Part shown: positions 30,742-40,021 of the stretch, one piece after another
Numbering within the stretch: position 1 is the stretch's first letter
How the letters are laid out: every line of letters begins with the position of its first letter
Source of the DNA: Paraburkholderia sp. D15
GTDB lineage: Bacteria; Pseudomonadota; Gammaproteobacteria; Burkholderiales; Burkholderiaceae
DNA: 64,000 bases
NCBI RefSeq assembly: GCF_029910215.1
Contig: NZ_CP110395.1
Coordinates: forward strand, 3,968,001-4,032,000
Direction of reading: 5' to 3'
The notes under the pieces: model-generated
Database searches by the model: none
Told to the model about the DNA's origin: nothing
Seen by the model: the letters and a program-made list of their open reading frames with translations, nothing else
Position numbers and translations under genes: made by a program

Positions 30742-31773
30742 ATGTCGATTACGCCCCAGGAAGCGCTGCAGCGGACCATCGAGCATCGCGAGATTTTCCA
30801 CGACGAAATGCTGCATCTGATGCGCCTCATCATGCGCGGCGAACTGTCGCCGGTGATGTCGGCGGCGATCATCACCGGCTTGCGCGTCAAAAAAGAGACC
30901 ATCGGCGAAATCACCGCGGCCGCCACGGTGATGCGTGAATTTGCCCGGCACGTCGACGTGCAGGACAACTCGAACTTCGTCGATATCGTCGGCACCGGCG
31001 GCGACGGTTCGCAAACCTTCAATATTTCCACGGCCACCATGTTCGTCGCCGCCGCGGCCGGCGCGAAAGTCGCGAAACACGGCGGCCGGGGCGTGTCGAG
31101 CAAGTCGGGCAGCGCGGACGTGCTCGAAGCGCTCGGCGTGAATATCGATCTGCAGCCGGACCAGGTGGCCGCATCGATCGCGGAAACCGGCATGGGCTTC
31201 ATGTTCGCGCCGAACCATCATCCGGCGATGAAGAACATCGCGCCGGTGCGCCGCGAACTCGGCGTGCGCACGCTGTTCAATATTCTCGGGCCGTTGACCA
31301 ATCCGGCCGGCGCGCCGAATCAGTTGATGGGCGTGTTCCACGCCGACCTGGTCGGGATTCAGGTGCGCGTGATGCAGCGCCTCGGCGCGAAGCACGTGCT
31401 GGTGGTGTACGGCATGGACGGCATGGACGAGGTGTCGCTCGGCGCGGCGACCCAGGTCGGCGAACTGCGCGACGGCCAGATTCACGAGTACGAGATTCAT
31501 CCGGAAGACTTCGGCATGCAGATGGTGTCGAACCGCACACTGAAAGTAGCGGACGCGGCGGAATCGAAAACGATGCTGATCGAGGCGCTCGACAACAAGC
31601 CGGGCGTCGCGCGCGAGATCGTCACGCTGAACGCCGGCACGGCGCTGTATGCGGCGAACGTGGCGGCATCGATCGCGGACGGCATCGCGTTGGCGCGCGA
31701 AGCGATCGCCAGCGGCAAGGCGCGCGCGAAAGTCGACGCGCTGATCCGCTTCACCCAGCAATTCAAGCAGTAA
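30742..31773 (+). CDS. trpD: Anthranilate phosphoribosyltransferase
   Basis: TrpD, 343 residues, joins anthranilate to phosphoribosyl pyrophosphate. The PRPP loop [17 protein letters not shown] includes GTGGDG at 84-89. [21 protein letters not shown] and [11 protein letters not shown] are also typical. Monofunctional, of normal length. Part of trpEGDC; trpC begins 18 bases after the stop. Confidence 0.97.
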   Translation: MSITPQEALQRTIEHREIFHDEMLHLMRLIMRGELSPVMSAAIITGLRVKKETIGEITAAATVMREFARHVDVQDNSNFVDIVGTGGDGSQTFNISTATMFVAAAAGAKVAKHGGRGVSSKSGSADVLEALGVNIDLQPDQVAASIAETGMGFMFAPNHHPAMKNIAPVRRELGVRTLFNILGPLTNPAGAPNQLMGVFHADLVGIQVRVMQRLGAKHVLVVYGMDGMDEVSLGAATQVGELRDGQIHEYEIHPEDFGMQMVSNRTLKVADAAESKTMLIEALDNKPGVAREIVTLNAGTALYAANVAASIADGIALAREAIASGKARAKVDALIRFTQQFKQ

Positions 31774-31791
31774 TCACGTAGCGAGACACTG

Positions 31792-32577
31792 ATGAGCGAC
31801 ATCCTCGACCGAATCATCGCGGTCAAACGCGAAGAAGTCCGCGCGGCGCAGCAAAGCGCGCCGCTCGAAGAACTGCGCCTCGAAGCGGCGTCGCGCGACC
31901 TCCGCGATTTCGTCGGCGCACTGCGCGCGAAGCACGCGGCGGGTCTCGCCGCCGTGATCGCGGAAGTGAAGAAGGCGAGCCCGTCGAAAGGCGTGCTGCG
32001 CGAGCATTTCGTACCCGACGAGATCGCCCGTTCATATGAACAGCACGGCGCGGCCTGTCTGTCCGTGCTGACCGACGTGCAATTCTTCAAGGGCAGCGTC
32101 GCTTACCTGGAAGAAGCGCGCGCGGCCTGCCAGTTGCCGGTGTTGCGCAAGGACTTCATCGTCGATCCTTATCAGATCGTCGAAGCGCGCGCGATGGGCG
32201 CCGACGCGATCCTGCTGATCGCCGCCGCGCTCGAAACCTCGCAGATGCAGGACCTCGAAGCGCTCGCGCATTCGCTCGGTCTGGCCGTGCTGGTCGAAGT
32301 GCACGACAGCAACGAGCTGATGGAAGCGCTCACGCTGAAGACGCCGCTGATCGGCATCAACAACCGCAATCTGCGTACCTTCGAAACGTCGCTGGACACG
32401 ACCATCGGCATGCTCGAAGCGATTCCGGACGACCGCATCGTCGTCACCGAGTCGGGCATTCTGTCGCGTGTCGACGTGGACCGGCTGCGCGCGATGGACG
32501 TGCATACGTTCCTCGTCGGCGAGGCGTTCATGCGCGCGGAAGAACCGGGTGTGGAACTTGCGCGGATGTTTTTCTGA
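31792..32577 (+). CDS. trpC: Indole-3-glycerol phosphate synthase
   Basis: Monofunctional TIM-barrel synthase of 261 residues. The catalytic segment [11 protein letters not shown] (about 57-67), [12 protein letters not shown], and [12 protein letters not shown] are present, as is VTESGI near the C-terminus. It is not fused to trpF; trpF, trpB and trpA are not in the window, which matches the split trp loci of beta-proteobacteria. Confidence 0.97.
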   Translation: MSDILDRIIAVKREEVRAAQQSAPLEELRLEAASRDLRDFVGALRAKHAAGLAAVIAEVKKASPSKGVLREHFVPDEIARSYEQHGAACLSVLTDVQFFKGSVAYLEEARAACQLPVLRKDFIVDPYQIVEARAMGADAILLIAAALETSQMQDLEALAHSLGLAVLVEVHDSNELMEALTLKTPLIGINNRNLRTFETSLDTTIGMLEAIPDDRIVVTESGILSRVDVDRLRAMDVHTFLVGEAFMRAEEPGVELARMFF

Positions 32578-32616
32578 GCGCGGCTTTCACAACCGGCATA
32601 CGTAGCGGAGCAGGTC

Positions 32617-33243
32617 ATGGGCATGGAACGCGAAATCAAGCTGGCGCTGCCGGCTTCGCAGGTAAAGGCGGCGACGCAGTGGTTCGTCGCGCGCGCGGGC
32701 GGTGACGGGCAGGCGGTCAAGCTAGCGAATATTTACTTCGACACGCCGGAACTGGCGTTGGCCAGCTCGAAAAGCGCGCTGCGTTTGCGTCATACGCCGG
32801 ACGGCTGGCTGCAGACCTTCAAGACAGTCGGCGAGGCGCAGAACGGGTTGCACAGCCGGCACGAGTGGGAAATGCCGGTGGCCGGCGAACAGCTGGAGAT
32901 CGACGCGTTGCTGCGCGAGTGCGACGAGCCCGACGCGGCGCAAGCGCTGCGCGACGCGTCGCCGGGCCTGATCGCGCTGTTCCGCACGGATTTCACGCGC
33001 ACGTTGTGGAATGTCGAACTGGACGGTGCTGTGATCGAAGCCGCGATCGATCAGGGCGATGTGCTCGCCGACGTGAACGGCGACACGCGCCGGTCGCCGA
33101 TTTCGGAAATCGAGCTCGAACTGAAATCCGGGGATGAAGCGGCGTTGAACGCGCTGGCGGCGGAGCTCGGTAAGCAGATCGCCGGTCTTGCGCCGGATAA
33201 CGTCAGCAAGGCGCAGCGCGGGTACCGGTTGCGGGCCGGCTGA
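32617..33243 (+). CDS. CYTH-domain inorganic triphosphatase
   Basis: CYTH tunnel-fold protein of 208 residues. The ExExK signature is at 4-8 (EREIK), followed by IYFDTPELAL, ALRLRHTPDGWLQTFK and a late SEIELELKSG that contributes metal-binding glutamates. Relatives hydrolyse inorganic triphosphate. Unlike E. coli YgiF it lacks a CHAD domain. It lies 39 bases behind trpC and is probably cotranscribed, without a known link to tryptophan. The ATG at 32623 is an alternative start. Confidence 0.87.
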   Translation: MGMEREIKLALPASQVKAATQWFVARAGGDGQAVKLANIYFDTPELALASSKSALRLRHTPDGWLQTFKTVGEAQNGLHSRHEWEMPVAGEQLEIDALLRECDEPDAAQALRDASPGLIALFRTDFTRTLWNVELDGAVIEAAIDQGDVLADVNGDTRRSPISEIELELKSGDEAALNALAAELGKQIAGLAPDNVSKAQRGYRLRAG

Positions 33244-33253
33244 GCAGGTTCTC

Positions 33254-33287
33254 AACGCGCCGCCGCACCTTGAGCCGCGGCGCGTTT
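33254..33287 (+). terminator. Probable terminator at the end of the trp-CYTH operon
   Basis: Perfect 10-bp stem AACGCGCCGC (33254-33263) / GCGGCGCGTT (33277-33286), followed by a short TTTGCT tract, 11 bases after the CYTH gene stop. Confidence 0.65.
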
Positions 33288-33306
33288 GCTGCGACACTTC
33301 CCCGCC

Positions 33307-34143
33307 ATGACCTCCGCATCCCGTACCCGTTCCAGTTCGCCGCAGGCTTCCCTGTTCGGCGACACCGCGTCTTCATCGACTGACGAGGCGCAGCATGTAA
33401 CTGCGTCGCCGGCCGCCAGCGCGCCGCCGAGCCTCGAAGCGCAATTTGCCGCCCTGCCCCCGGCGTGGCGCGCGCATCTGAAACCGTTCATCGACAGCGA
33501 CGCATACGCGCCGCTGTGCCGTTTCGTCGACGGCGAACGCGCGGCCGGCAAAACCGTTTATCCCGCCGATGTCTTCCGCGCGCTGCGTCTGACCAGCCCC
33601 GACGACGTGAAAGTCGTGATCCTCGGTCAAGACCCGTATCACGGCGAAGACCGCGGCACGCCGCAAGCCCACGGTCTCGCGTTTTCCGTGGCGCCGAACG
33701 TGCGCACGCCGCCGTCGCTGCGCAATATCTTCAAGGAAATCGCCGCGAGCCTCGGTCACGAAACGCCGCGTCACGGCTGTCTCGACACGTGGGCCAAACA
33801 GGGCGTGCTGCTGTTGAACACGGTGCTGACCGTCGAACGCGATGCCGCCGCGAGCCACGCGAAACGCGGCTGGGAAAAATGCACGGACACACTGATCCAC
33901 GAACTGGCGATGCGTCACGACGGCCTCGTGTTCATGCTGTGGGGCGCGCACGCGCAGGCGAAGCGCGCGCTGCTCGGCGGCAAATCGCATTACGTGCTGG
34001 AGGCGCCGCATCCGTCGCCGCTGTCCGCGCATCGCGGCTTCCTCGGCTGCGGGCATTTCGCGAAAGCGAACGACTATCTGACGCAGCACGGCCGCGAGCC
34101 GATCGACTGGCGGCTGCCGGACGAAGCGCAGATGCTGGCGTAA
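33307..34143 (+). CDS. ung: Uracil-DNA glycosylase
   Basis: Family 1 uracil-DNA glycosylase of 278 residues that removes uracil from DNA. The water-activating motif GQDPYHG (D109) and the DNA-intercalation motif [10 protein letters not shown] are intact. [11 protein letters not shown] is also family-typical. The N-terminal 45 residues are a Ser/Ala-rich, low-complexity extension not found in the E. coli enzyme. The start at 33307 ([10 protein letters not shown]) is preferred; the frame opens 7 codons earlier. Confidence 0.96.
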   Translation: MTSASRTRSSSPQASLFGDTASSSTDEAQHVTASPAASAPPSLEAQFAALPPAWRAHLKPFIDSDAYAPLCRFVDGERAAGKTVYPADVFRALRLTSPDDVKVVILGQDPYHGEDRGTPQAHGLAFSVAPNVRTPPSLRNIFKEIAASLGHETPRHGCLDTWAKQGVLLLNTVLTVERDAAASHAKRGWEKCTDTLIHELAMRHDGLVFMLWGAHAQAKRALLGGKSHYVLEAPHPSPLSAHRGFLGCGHFAKANDYLTQHGREPIDWRLPDEAQMLA

Positions 34144-34190
34144 GCGGCAACATGGTAACGACGCATCCATAACGCAGCGGCAGAAAACAG

Positions 34191-34225
34191 AAAACGCCAC
34201 GGGCTTAAAAAACCCGTGGCGTTTT
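34191..34225. terminator. Bidirectional terminator between ung and azoR
   Basis: Perfect 13-bp stem AAAACGCCACGGG (34191-34203) / CCCGTGGCGTTTT (34213-34225), with T tracts on both strands. It can serve both convergent genes. Confidence 0.92.
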
Positions 34226-34344
34226 TCCTTGCATCGCCGGCAATCGGCTAGAAGCGCGCCGCCACATCCAGCGGCGCGGATCAAACCCGCAAAGCGAACT
34301 CGCGGCGGGAAACCGGCGAGTCAGATTCGCTTACGCATTGCGTA

Positions 34345-34941
34345 TTACGCAGCGGCAATCGCTTCGCGAGCCGACGCGAGTGCGGCGCCTGCTGCGTCCG
34401 GACCCATGTTCAGGCCTTCGGCGTAGATGAAGTTCACGTCGGTCATGCCGAGGAAGCCGAGGAACGTCTTCAGATACGGCGTCTGGCTGTCGTTCGGCGT
34501 GCCCAGATACTTGCCGCCGCGTGCCGACACGACGTACACCTTCTTGCCGGTCACGAGACCTTCCGGGCCGTTCGCGGTATAGCGGAACGTGACGCCGGCG
34601 CGAGCGATGAAATCGAAGTACGTCTTGAGTTGCGACGAGATGCCGAAGTTGTACATCGGCGCGCCGATCACGATGACGTCGGCGGCTTGCAGTTCGGCGA
34701 CCAGCGCGTCGCTGCGCGCGGCGATCGCGGCTTGCTCGGCGGTGCGTTGATCAGCCGGCGTGAAGAACGCGCCAAGGACGGCGTCGTCCAGATGCGGCAG
34801 CGGTTCGGCTTGCAGATTGCGGACGACGACTTGCGCGCCCGGATTCGACTGTTGCAGCTTGGTGGTCAGTTCGTTGACGAGAAGCGTCGAGTTCGCGCCT
34901 TGCGAGCGGGCCGCCGAGTTGATTTGCAGGATCGTGGTCAT
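34345..34941 (-). CDS. azoR: FMN-dependent NADH-azoreductase
   Basis: Flavodoxin-fold quinone/azo reductase of 198 residues. It begins [18 protein letters not shown], where Ser residues bind FMN phosphate. [23 protein letters not shown] and [13 protein letters not shown] complete the FMN site. It probably protects against quinones by two-electron reduction. The start at 34941 follows CTGGAGT by 7 bases. An 8-bp inverted repeat lies about 90 bases upstream (35030-35055). Confidence 0.93.
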   Translation of the reverse strand: MTTILQINSAARSQGANSTLLVNELTTKLQQSNPGAQVVVRNLQAEPLPHLDDAVLGAFFTPADQRTAEQAAIAARSDALVAELQAADVIVIGAPMYNFGISSQLKTYFDFIARAGVTFRYTANGPEGLVTGKKVYVVSARGGKYLGTPNDSQTPYLKTFLGFLGMTDVNFIYAEGLNMGPDAAGAALASAREAIAAA

Positions 34942-35029
34942 GGTTGACTCCAGTTGGGGCGCGCTGTGTAGCGCGAGTGGAGTCATTGTGTTTTTTTACC
35001 GGGCGGGGAAAAAGCCGTGCGCCAGCGAA

Positions 35030-35055
35030 GGATTGTTGCACTGGTAGAACAATCC
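35030..35055. promoter_or_regulatory. Operator-like inverted repeat upstream of azoR
   Basis: GGATTGTT (35030-35037) and AACAATCC (35048-35055) are perfect inverted repeats with a 10-base centre, spaced about two helical turns. The position suggests a regulator site for azoR, but it is unassigned. Confidence 0.5.
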
Positions 35056-35063
35056 GCCGGCAC

Positions 35064-35086
35064 GGGCCGTCGATTAACGACGGCCC
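35064..35086 (-). terminator. Stem-loop after the M61 peptidase gene
   Basis: Perfect 9-bp stem GGGCCGTCG / CGACGGCCC with an ATTAA loop, 9 bases beyond the stop codon. No T tract follows, so intrinsic termination is uncertain; it may define the mRNA 3' end. Confidence 0.5.
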
Positions 35087-35095
35087 GACTTACAA

Positions 35096-36886
35096 TCAGC
35101 TTGCCAGCCAGCGCTCGCGGGCTTTGCGCGTGGCGGGCCGCTTGTCGGTGACGGCGAGCTTGTAGCGCGCGGCTTCCGGGCCGTCGAGCTTGAGCTGCAC
35201 CGTACGCAACTCGTCGCGGCGGAAAGCGTGGATCTCCACTTTCGCGCCCGGCTGGTAGCGGGCCAGCAGGCCATCCAGATTCCCACCGGTCACGCGCAGG
35301 CCGTCGAGCGCGATCAGCACGTCGCCGGCCGACAGACCGGCTTTCTGCGCGGCGCTGCCTTCGTGCACCGCCGCCAGCACGCAATCCGCGCCGCCGCGCA
35401 AACGCGCGCCGAGCGACGGCCTCGCGTTCTTGTCGAGTTCTGGCGCCATCGCAACGCCGAACGGTGCGAACAACGTTTCGAGCGGCAGATCGCGCGTGCC
35501 ATGCACGGCTTGCGCGAACAACTCGCCGAGTTGCGCGCCGGTCGCTTCGGCGAACAGCGCCTCGACCTCGCTTTCCTCGACGCCGACCGGCTTGCCGCGA
35601 TAGAAGTCGCGGCCGAAACGCTTCCACAACAGACGCATCACGTCGTCGAGCGATTTGCGGTTGTCGGTTTGCGCGCGGATCGTCAGGTCGAACGCGAGCG
35701 CGACCAGCGATCCCTTCGTGTAATAGCTGACGATCGCGTTCGGCGCGTTTTCATCCTGCCGATAGTATTTGACCCACGCGTCGAACGAGCTTTCGGCGAC
35801 GCTTTGCTTCAGGCGGCCGCTACCGCGCAGCACACCGCCGACCACCTTGCCGAGCATGCCGAGATAGTCGTCCGGCGAAATCAGACCGCTGCGCACGAGG
35901 ATCAGATCGTCGTAGTACGACGTGAAGCCCTCGAACAGCCAAAGCAGCGACGTGTAGTTCTCGACGTTCAGGTCGTACGGCGCGAACACCGCCGGTTTGA
36001 TGCGCTTCACGTTCCACGTGTGGAAGTATTCGTGGCTGCACAGGCCGAGGTAGGTCCGGTAGCCCTCGTTCATCGCGTCGCGGCCCACCACCGGCAGATC
36101 GCCGCGATTGCAGATCAGCGCGGTCGAAGCGCGGTGCTCCAGGCCGCCGTAGCCGTCGGTGACCGCCTGGGTCATGAAGACGTAGCGGTCCATCGGCGCC
36201 TTCTTCGACTTCGGCTCGAACAACGCGATCTGCGTTTCGCAGATGCGCTTCAGGTCGGCGGAAAGACGCGTCATATCCAGCCCGACCACGCGGCCGGCAA
36301 TCACGATGTCGTGCGGCACGCCGTGCGCGTTGAACGTCGCCAGCGCGAACTCGCCCAGCGTGACCGGATGATCGATCAGTTCGTCGTAGTTCTGCGCGCG
36401 GTATTCGCCGAAGCCGTAGCGCTTGGTGCCGCGCGCTTCCGGCAACGCGGTGGCGACGCGCCAGTTACGGTACGCCGAGCCGTCCGGCTTCTGGATATCG
36501 ACCACGCATTGCGCTTCCTCGTGGCCGAGCGGCGCGAGGAACACGCTGGTGCCGTTGAAGAAACCGGTGGTGTCGTCCAGATGCGCGGCGCGCACCGACA
36601 GATCCCACGCGTACACCTCGTAGCGCAACGTGAGCGCGCCTTTTACGGGCGCGGCCTGCCACGTGTGCTTGTCGGTCTTTTCGACACGTACCTTGCGGCC
36701 CGCGTCGTTGACCGCGCGCAGCGTGACGATGTTGCGCGCGAACTCGCGCACCATGTAGCTGCCCGGAATCCACACCGGCAGCATGAAGCGCTGCCCCGCC
36801 GGATCGGGATCGGCGACGGTCACGGTGACTTCGAACAGATGGGCGGCGGGTTGCTTCGGAACGATGGTGTAGCGGATCGGCTTCAT
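35096..36886 (-). CDS. M61 family metallopeptidase with PDZ domain
   Basis: Glycyl aminopeptidase-family protein of 596 residues. The zinc motif HEYFH is at 285-289 with the third ligand E319 in LWLFEGFTSYYDD, and GGLEHR (248-252) is a family hallmark. An N-terminal beta domain occupies about 1-170, and a PDZ domain lies near 490-570. No signal peptide is evident, so it appears cytoplasmic. Family members cleave N-terminal Gly or Ala; the physiological role is not known. It follows dsbC on the same strand but behind a hairpin. Confidence 0.92.
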   Translation of the reverse strand: MKPIRYTIVPKQPAAHLFEVTVTVADPDPAGQRFMLPVWIPGSYMVREFARNIVTLRAVNDAGRKVRVEKTDKHTWQAAPVKGALTLRYEVYAWDLSVRAAHLDDTTGFFNGTSVFLAPLGHEEAQCVVDIQKPDGSAYRNWRVATALPEARGTKRYGFGEYRAQNYDELIDHPVTLGEFALATFNAHGVPHDIVIAGRVVGLDMTRLSADLKRICETQIALFEPKSKKAPMDRYVFMTQAVTDGYGGLEHRASTALICNRGDLPVVGRDAMNEGYRTYLGLCSHEYFHTWNVKRIKPAVFAPYDLNVENYTSLLWLFEGFTSYYDDLILVRSGLISPDDYLGMLGKVVGGVLRGSGRLKQSVAESSFDAWVKYYRQDENAPNAIVSYYTKGSLVALAFDLTIRAQTDNRKSLDDVMRLLWKRFGRDFYRGKPVGVEESEVEALFAEATGAQLGELFAQAVHGTRDLPLETLFAPFGVAMAPELDKNARPSLGARLRGGADCVLAAVHEGSAAQKAGLSAGDVLIALDGLRVTGGNLDGLLARYQPGAKVEIHAFRRDELRTVQLKLDGPEAARYKLAVTDKRPATRKARERWLAS

Positions 36887-36943
36887 CGGCGGGCTTGGGA
36901 GAGATGAGGGAGAGGTGAGGCGAAGATTTTAAGGCTGGATGTG

Positions 36944-36970
36944 AAAGGAGGCGCACTGCGCGCCTCCTTT
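36944..36970 (-). terminator. Terminator after dsbC
   Basis: Perfect 11-bp stem AAAGGAGGCGC (36944-36954) / GCGCCTCCTTT (36960-36970) with a 5-base loop. On the minus strand it ends in CCTTTCAC, a weak T tract. It separates dsbC from the M61 gene. Confidence 0.65.
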
Positions 36971-37033
36971 CCGACCGATGACGTGTGTTGCGTGACGCGC
37001 GTTAGATGACGCGTGCTGCCGTCGTCAGCCAGC

Positions 37034-37759
37034 TCAATGCACCGCGGACATTTCCTTGTCCAGCCGGTCGGCCGGCACGGCGCCCGGCAGGCGGCGGCCG
37101 TCGGCGAGGAACACCGTGGGCGTGCCGTCCACGTTCATTGCGTGGCCGAGCGCGAGGTTCTTGTCGATCGCGGCGGTGTCGCAGGTGCCGGCGGCGGTCG
37201 GCGCCTGATGGTCCTGCATCCACGATTCCCACGCCTTGGCGCGATCCGCCGAGCACCAGATCGACTTCGACTTGACGGTCGAATCCGGCGACAACACCGG
37301 GTACAGGAAGGTGTAGACCGTCACGTTGTCCATCGACTTCAGCGTGGTTTCGAGCTGCTTGCAGTACGGGCAGTTCGGATCGGAGAACACGGCGATCTTG
37401 CGCGCGCCGTTGCCCTTCACGACCTTCACCGCGTTCGCGAACGGCAGGCTCGCGAAATCGATGCGGTTGGTTTCCGACAGGCGCGCTTCGGTCAGATTCT
37501 TGCGGGTCTTCGCGTCGACCATGTCGCCGAGCAGCAAGTAGTCGCCGTTCGCGTCGCTATAGACGATCTGCGAGCCGAGGTTCACCTCGTAGATGCCGGC
37601 GATCGGCGTCTTCGACACGCTCTTGATCGTCACGTCGGCCAGGCGCGTTTGCAGCGTGGCCTTGATCTTGTCGGTGGTCTGGTCGGCCTGCGCGGAGCAG
37701 CCGAGCGTGAAAGCGGCGATCGCGAACGCGGCGGCCGCCATGCGGAAGGTCTTTTTCAT
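37034..37759 (-). CDS. dsbC: Thiol:disulfide interchange protein DsbC
   Basis: Periplasmic disulfide isomerase of 241 residues. A signal peptide ends near SAQA-DQ. An N-terminal dimerisation domain (about 27-85) is followed by a thioredoxin fold with the active site C130-P-Y-C133, and a structural Cys pair lies further on (IWCSADR and GTCDT). A Cys at residue 21 in TLGC is not a good lipobox, so type I processing is favoured. It corrects wrong disulfides and is kept reduced by DsbD. Confidence 0.94.
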   Translation of the reverse strand: MKKTFRMAAAAFAIAAFTLGCSAQADQTTDKIKATLQTRLADVTIKSVSKTPIAGIYEVNLGSQIVYSDANGDYLLLGDMVDAKTRKNLTEARLSETNRIDFASLPFANAVKVVKGNGARKIAVFSDPNCPYCKQLETTLKSMDNVTVYTFLYPVLSPDSTVKSKSIWCSADRAKAWESWMQDHQAPTAAGTCDTAAIDKNLALGHAMNVDGTPTVFLADGRRLPGAVPADRLDKEMSAVH

Positions 37760-37938
37760 GCTGAAGTCCTGTTCTGTCGCGCGAATCGCGCGTTTGACGA
37801 GGGCGCCCGCAGGCGCCTTGGCGACGGTCACGATCTGACCCGACCGGCGCCGATCCGCTCATGATACCCGTCTCGCCGGCGTCGGCGGGCCGGGCGGCAC
37901 GTCAGTGGGGGCGAAGCGTACGCACCGGGTGACGCAAC

Positions 37939-39111
37939 CTAGCCCAGCGCGGCCGACACCAGCCAGCGCTTGATGAACGGCTGCGCGCCGACGAACGCCA
38001 TGCCGGTGTTGCGCAGTGCCTTGGCGAACGGGCCGGGTGCGGCGAAGAGTTTCTGCAGACCGTCGGTGGCGATCATCAGCGCGCGGATGTCTTCGCGACG
38101 CGCGCGTTCGTAGCGGCGCAGCAGCACCATGTCGCCGAGATCGCGGAACGCTTCCTTGCCCGCGACGGTGTCGGCCAGCGCCGCGACGTCGCGCAAACCG
38201 AGATTCATGCCCTGCCCCGCCAGCGGATGGATCAGATGCGCGGCATCGCCGACCAGCGCGACGCGCGGTGCCACCAGGCGATCCACCGTCTGCAGCGCGA
38301 GCGGGAAGCCTTGCGCGGGCGTCACGCATTCGAGCGCGCCGAACTGGCCGCCGGTCACGCGCTCCACTTCGGCGGCGAGTTGCGCCGGATCGAGCGCGAC
38401 CAGTTGCTCCGCGTGTTCCGTGCGCGCCGACCAGACCAGCGACACGTGACCGTCCGGCATCGGCAGCAGCGCGACGATTTCGCCGTCCTTGAACCATTGG
38501 TATGCGGTTTCGCCGTGCGGCTTTTCCGCCTTGAAGTTCGCCACCACGCCGGTCTGCCGGTAGTCGCGACGCTGCATCTTCGAGTTGATCTGCGCGCGCA
38601 CCCATGAATGCGCGCCGTCCGCGCCGACCACCAGATCCGCGTCGAGCACGTTGCCGTTCGCGAGACCGACGCTGGCGCTGTCGGCGGTGAAGTCCAGCGC
38701 CTGCGCGCGCGTGTCGATCCACGTGAGGTTCGGCTGGAAGCGCAACGCGGCATCCAGCGCGCGTTCGATCACCGCCGACTCGACGATCCACGCCAGTTGC
38801 GGCACCGACGCCTGAAACGCGGAGAAGTGCAGTTCGGCGTGCGCATCGCCGTAGACGCGCATGTCGTACACCGGCCCGAGCCGCGCCAGATCGAGCGCCT
38901 GCCAGACCCGCAGGCGTTCGAGCAGCGCCTGCGAACTCGACGACAGCGCGTAGACCCGCGAGTCGAACACGGCGCCGGCGGGCAGCGCCGCGCACGGTTG
39001 CGCGAGCAGCGCCACGCGCAGTCCGCCCTGGGTCAACGCCAACGCCGCGGTCTTGCCGACGAGCCCGCCGCCGATCACGGCGACATCAAAGGTCTGGTGG
39101 TGTGCGTTCAT
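37939..39111 (-). CDS. UbiH/UbiF/VisC/COQ6-family FAD-dependent hydroxylase
   Basis: Flavoprotein monooxygenase of 390 residues. The N-terminal Rossmann motif VIGGGLVGKTAALAL binds FAD. DADLVVGADGAHS is the DG motif, and GDAAHLIHPLAGQGMNLGLRDV is the second FAD motif of the ubiquinone hydroxylase family. It probably hydroxylates a ring position in ubiquinone synthesis. Which one is not decidable here, since Coq7 (window start) already covers the C6 step. The start at 39111 (MNAHHQTF) gives the usual N-terminus. Confidence 0.9.
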   Translation of the reverse strand: MNAHHQTFDVAVIGGGLVGKTAALALTQGGLRVALLAQPCAALPAGAVFDSRVYALSSSSQALLERLRVWQALDLARLGPVYDMRVYGDAHAELHFSAFQASVPQLAWIVESAVIERALDAALRFQPNLTWIDTRAQALDFTADSASVGLANGNVLDADLVVGADGAHSWVRAQINSKMQRRDYRQTGVVANFKAEKPHGETAYQWFKDGEIVALLPMPDGHVSLVWSARTEHAEQLVALDPAQLAAEVERVTGGQFGALECVTPAQGFPLALQTVDRLVAPRVALVGDAAHLIHPLAGQGMNLGLRDVAALADTVAGKEAFRDLGDMVLLRRYERARREDIRALMIATDGLQKLFAAPGPFAKALRNTGMAFVGAQPFIKRWLVSAALG

Positions 39112-39267
39112 GCGCGCATTATAGCTGCGGGGGTTGCAAGGGACGGATCGGCGCACACGGCATATTGGCCGGGGACAAGGTCCGTGCCGATTGCCACGCG
39201 CGCCGTGCCACGCGCGGCGTGTTCGTGCGAATTGCCGCGAATTCCCGCGAATTGCGCGGGGCGTGCG

Positions 39268-39633
39268 CTACTGCGACTGGCCTTGCGCGGCGTGTGCCGC
39301 ATGGGACTCGCGCAGCCGCAGAAAGTCGCTGTCGGACGACAGCAGTTGCCATGCGCTCGATTCGAGATTCGCTTTCCGGTCGCGCTGGTCGCTGCGCACC
39401 ATGCAGTCGGGAAAGACGCGGTCGTAGACGCGCCAGAGCGAGTCGAAGTCGTTGGCATCGGCGAAGCCGGCGATGCGGCGTTTGTCGTCGAGCGTGAGCT
39501 GGCTCGACATGCAGTCGATCGTCTGCCGGTCGGTGCCGGCGCGCGCTTCGTCGTAATCGGGCACCAGCGCGACGGTCACGGCACCCGCGACGCCAATGCC
39601 CACGGCCCATCCCAGCCATTTTGTTATTGTCAT
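39268..39633 (-). CDS. Hypothetical protein with N-terminal membrane anchor
   Basis: A 121-residue protein. Residues 5-25 (KWLGWAVGIGVAGAVTVALV) form a signal anchor or uncleaved signal peptide. The remainder is charged and contains two Cys (IDCMSSQ and FPDCMVR) that could form a disulfide in the periplasm. A GAGGAGG ribosome-binding site lies 5 bases before the ATG, good support that it is translated. It precedes the UbiH-family gene by 156 bases on the same strand. No family is recognised. Confidence 0.72.
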   Translation of the reverse strand: MTITKWLGWAVGIGVAGAVTVALVPDYDEARAGTDRQTIDCMSSQLTLDDKRRIAGFADANDFDSLWRVYDRVFPDCMVRSDQRDRKANLESSAWQLLSSDSDFLRLRESHAAHAAQGQSQ

Positions 39634-40021
39634 GGTCCCTCCTCGGAAAGGGCTCTGGCGGCCCTGAAGAACCATCCTACATTAGTCGGATCATTGATCC
39701 GGGACGCATGGAGCCTTGCGTTGCGTGCCGATTCCTCGCTGCGCGCCATGGCATCGGGCGACGTCCGGTTTGCCGCGTCCGGCTCCAGAACGCGACAGGA
39801 ACCCGGCGGCAACCCGATAAGAAGCCGATCCGGACGGGTTACAATTGCGCTTTCCGTGACGGGACGCGCCCGGAATCGTCGAGGCTCCGCCCCGATCCTG
39901 CGTCCTGTCCCGCTCCGCTGCGGTCCGCCGCCTCGCTCACTGCGAAGGCTCGAGGTTTTTCGAATCCTGCACACAGCGTCGAGCGCATCACGCCAACTTA
40001 ATGATTCACTGAAGGATTTCC
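39634..40021. other. Divergent intergenic region upstream of ychF
   Basis: No gene is seen in 388 bases. A TACAAT hexamer at about 39840 is a possible -10 for ychF but lacks a good -35. Sequence composition is like the surrounding chromosome. Confidence 0.45.

Noticed and set aside
37034..37759. DsbC as a lipoprotein because of TLGC near residue 21
   Set aside because: The -3 and -2 residues (Thr, Leu) do not fit a lipobox, and a good type I cleavage site SAQA lies just after.
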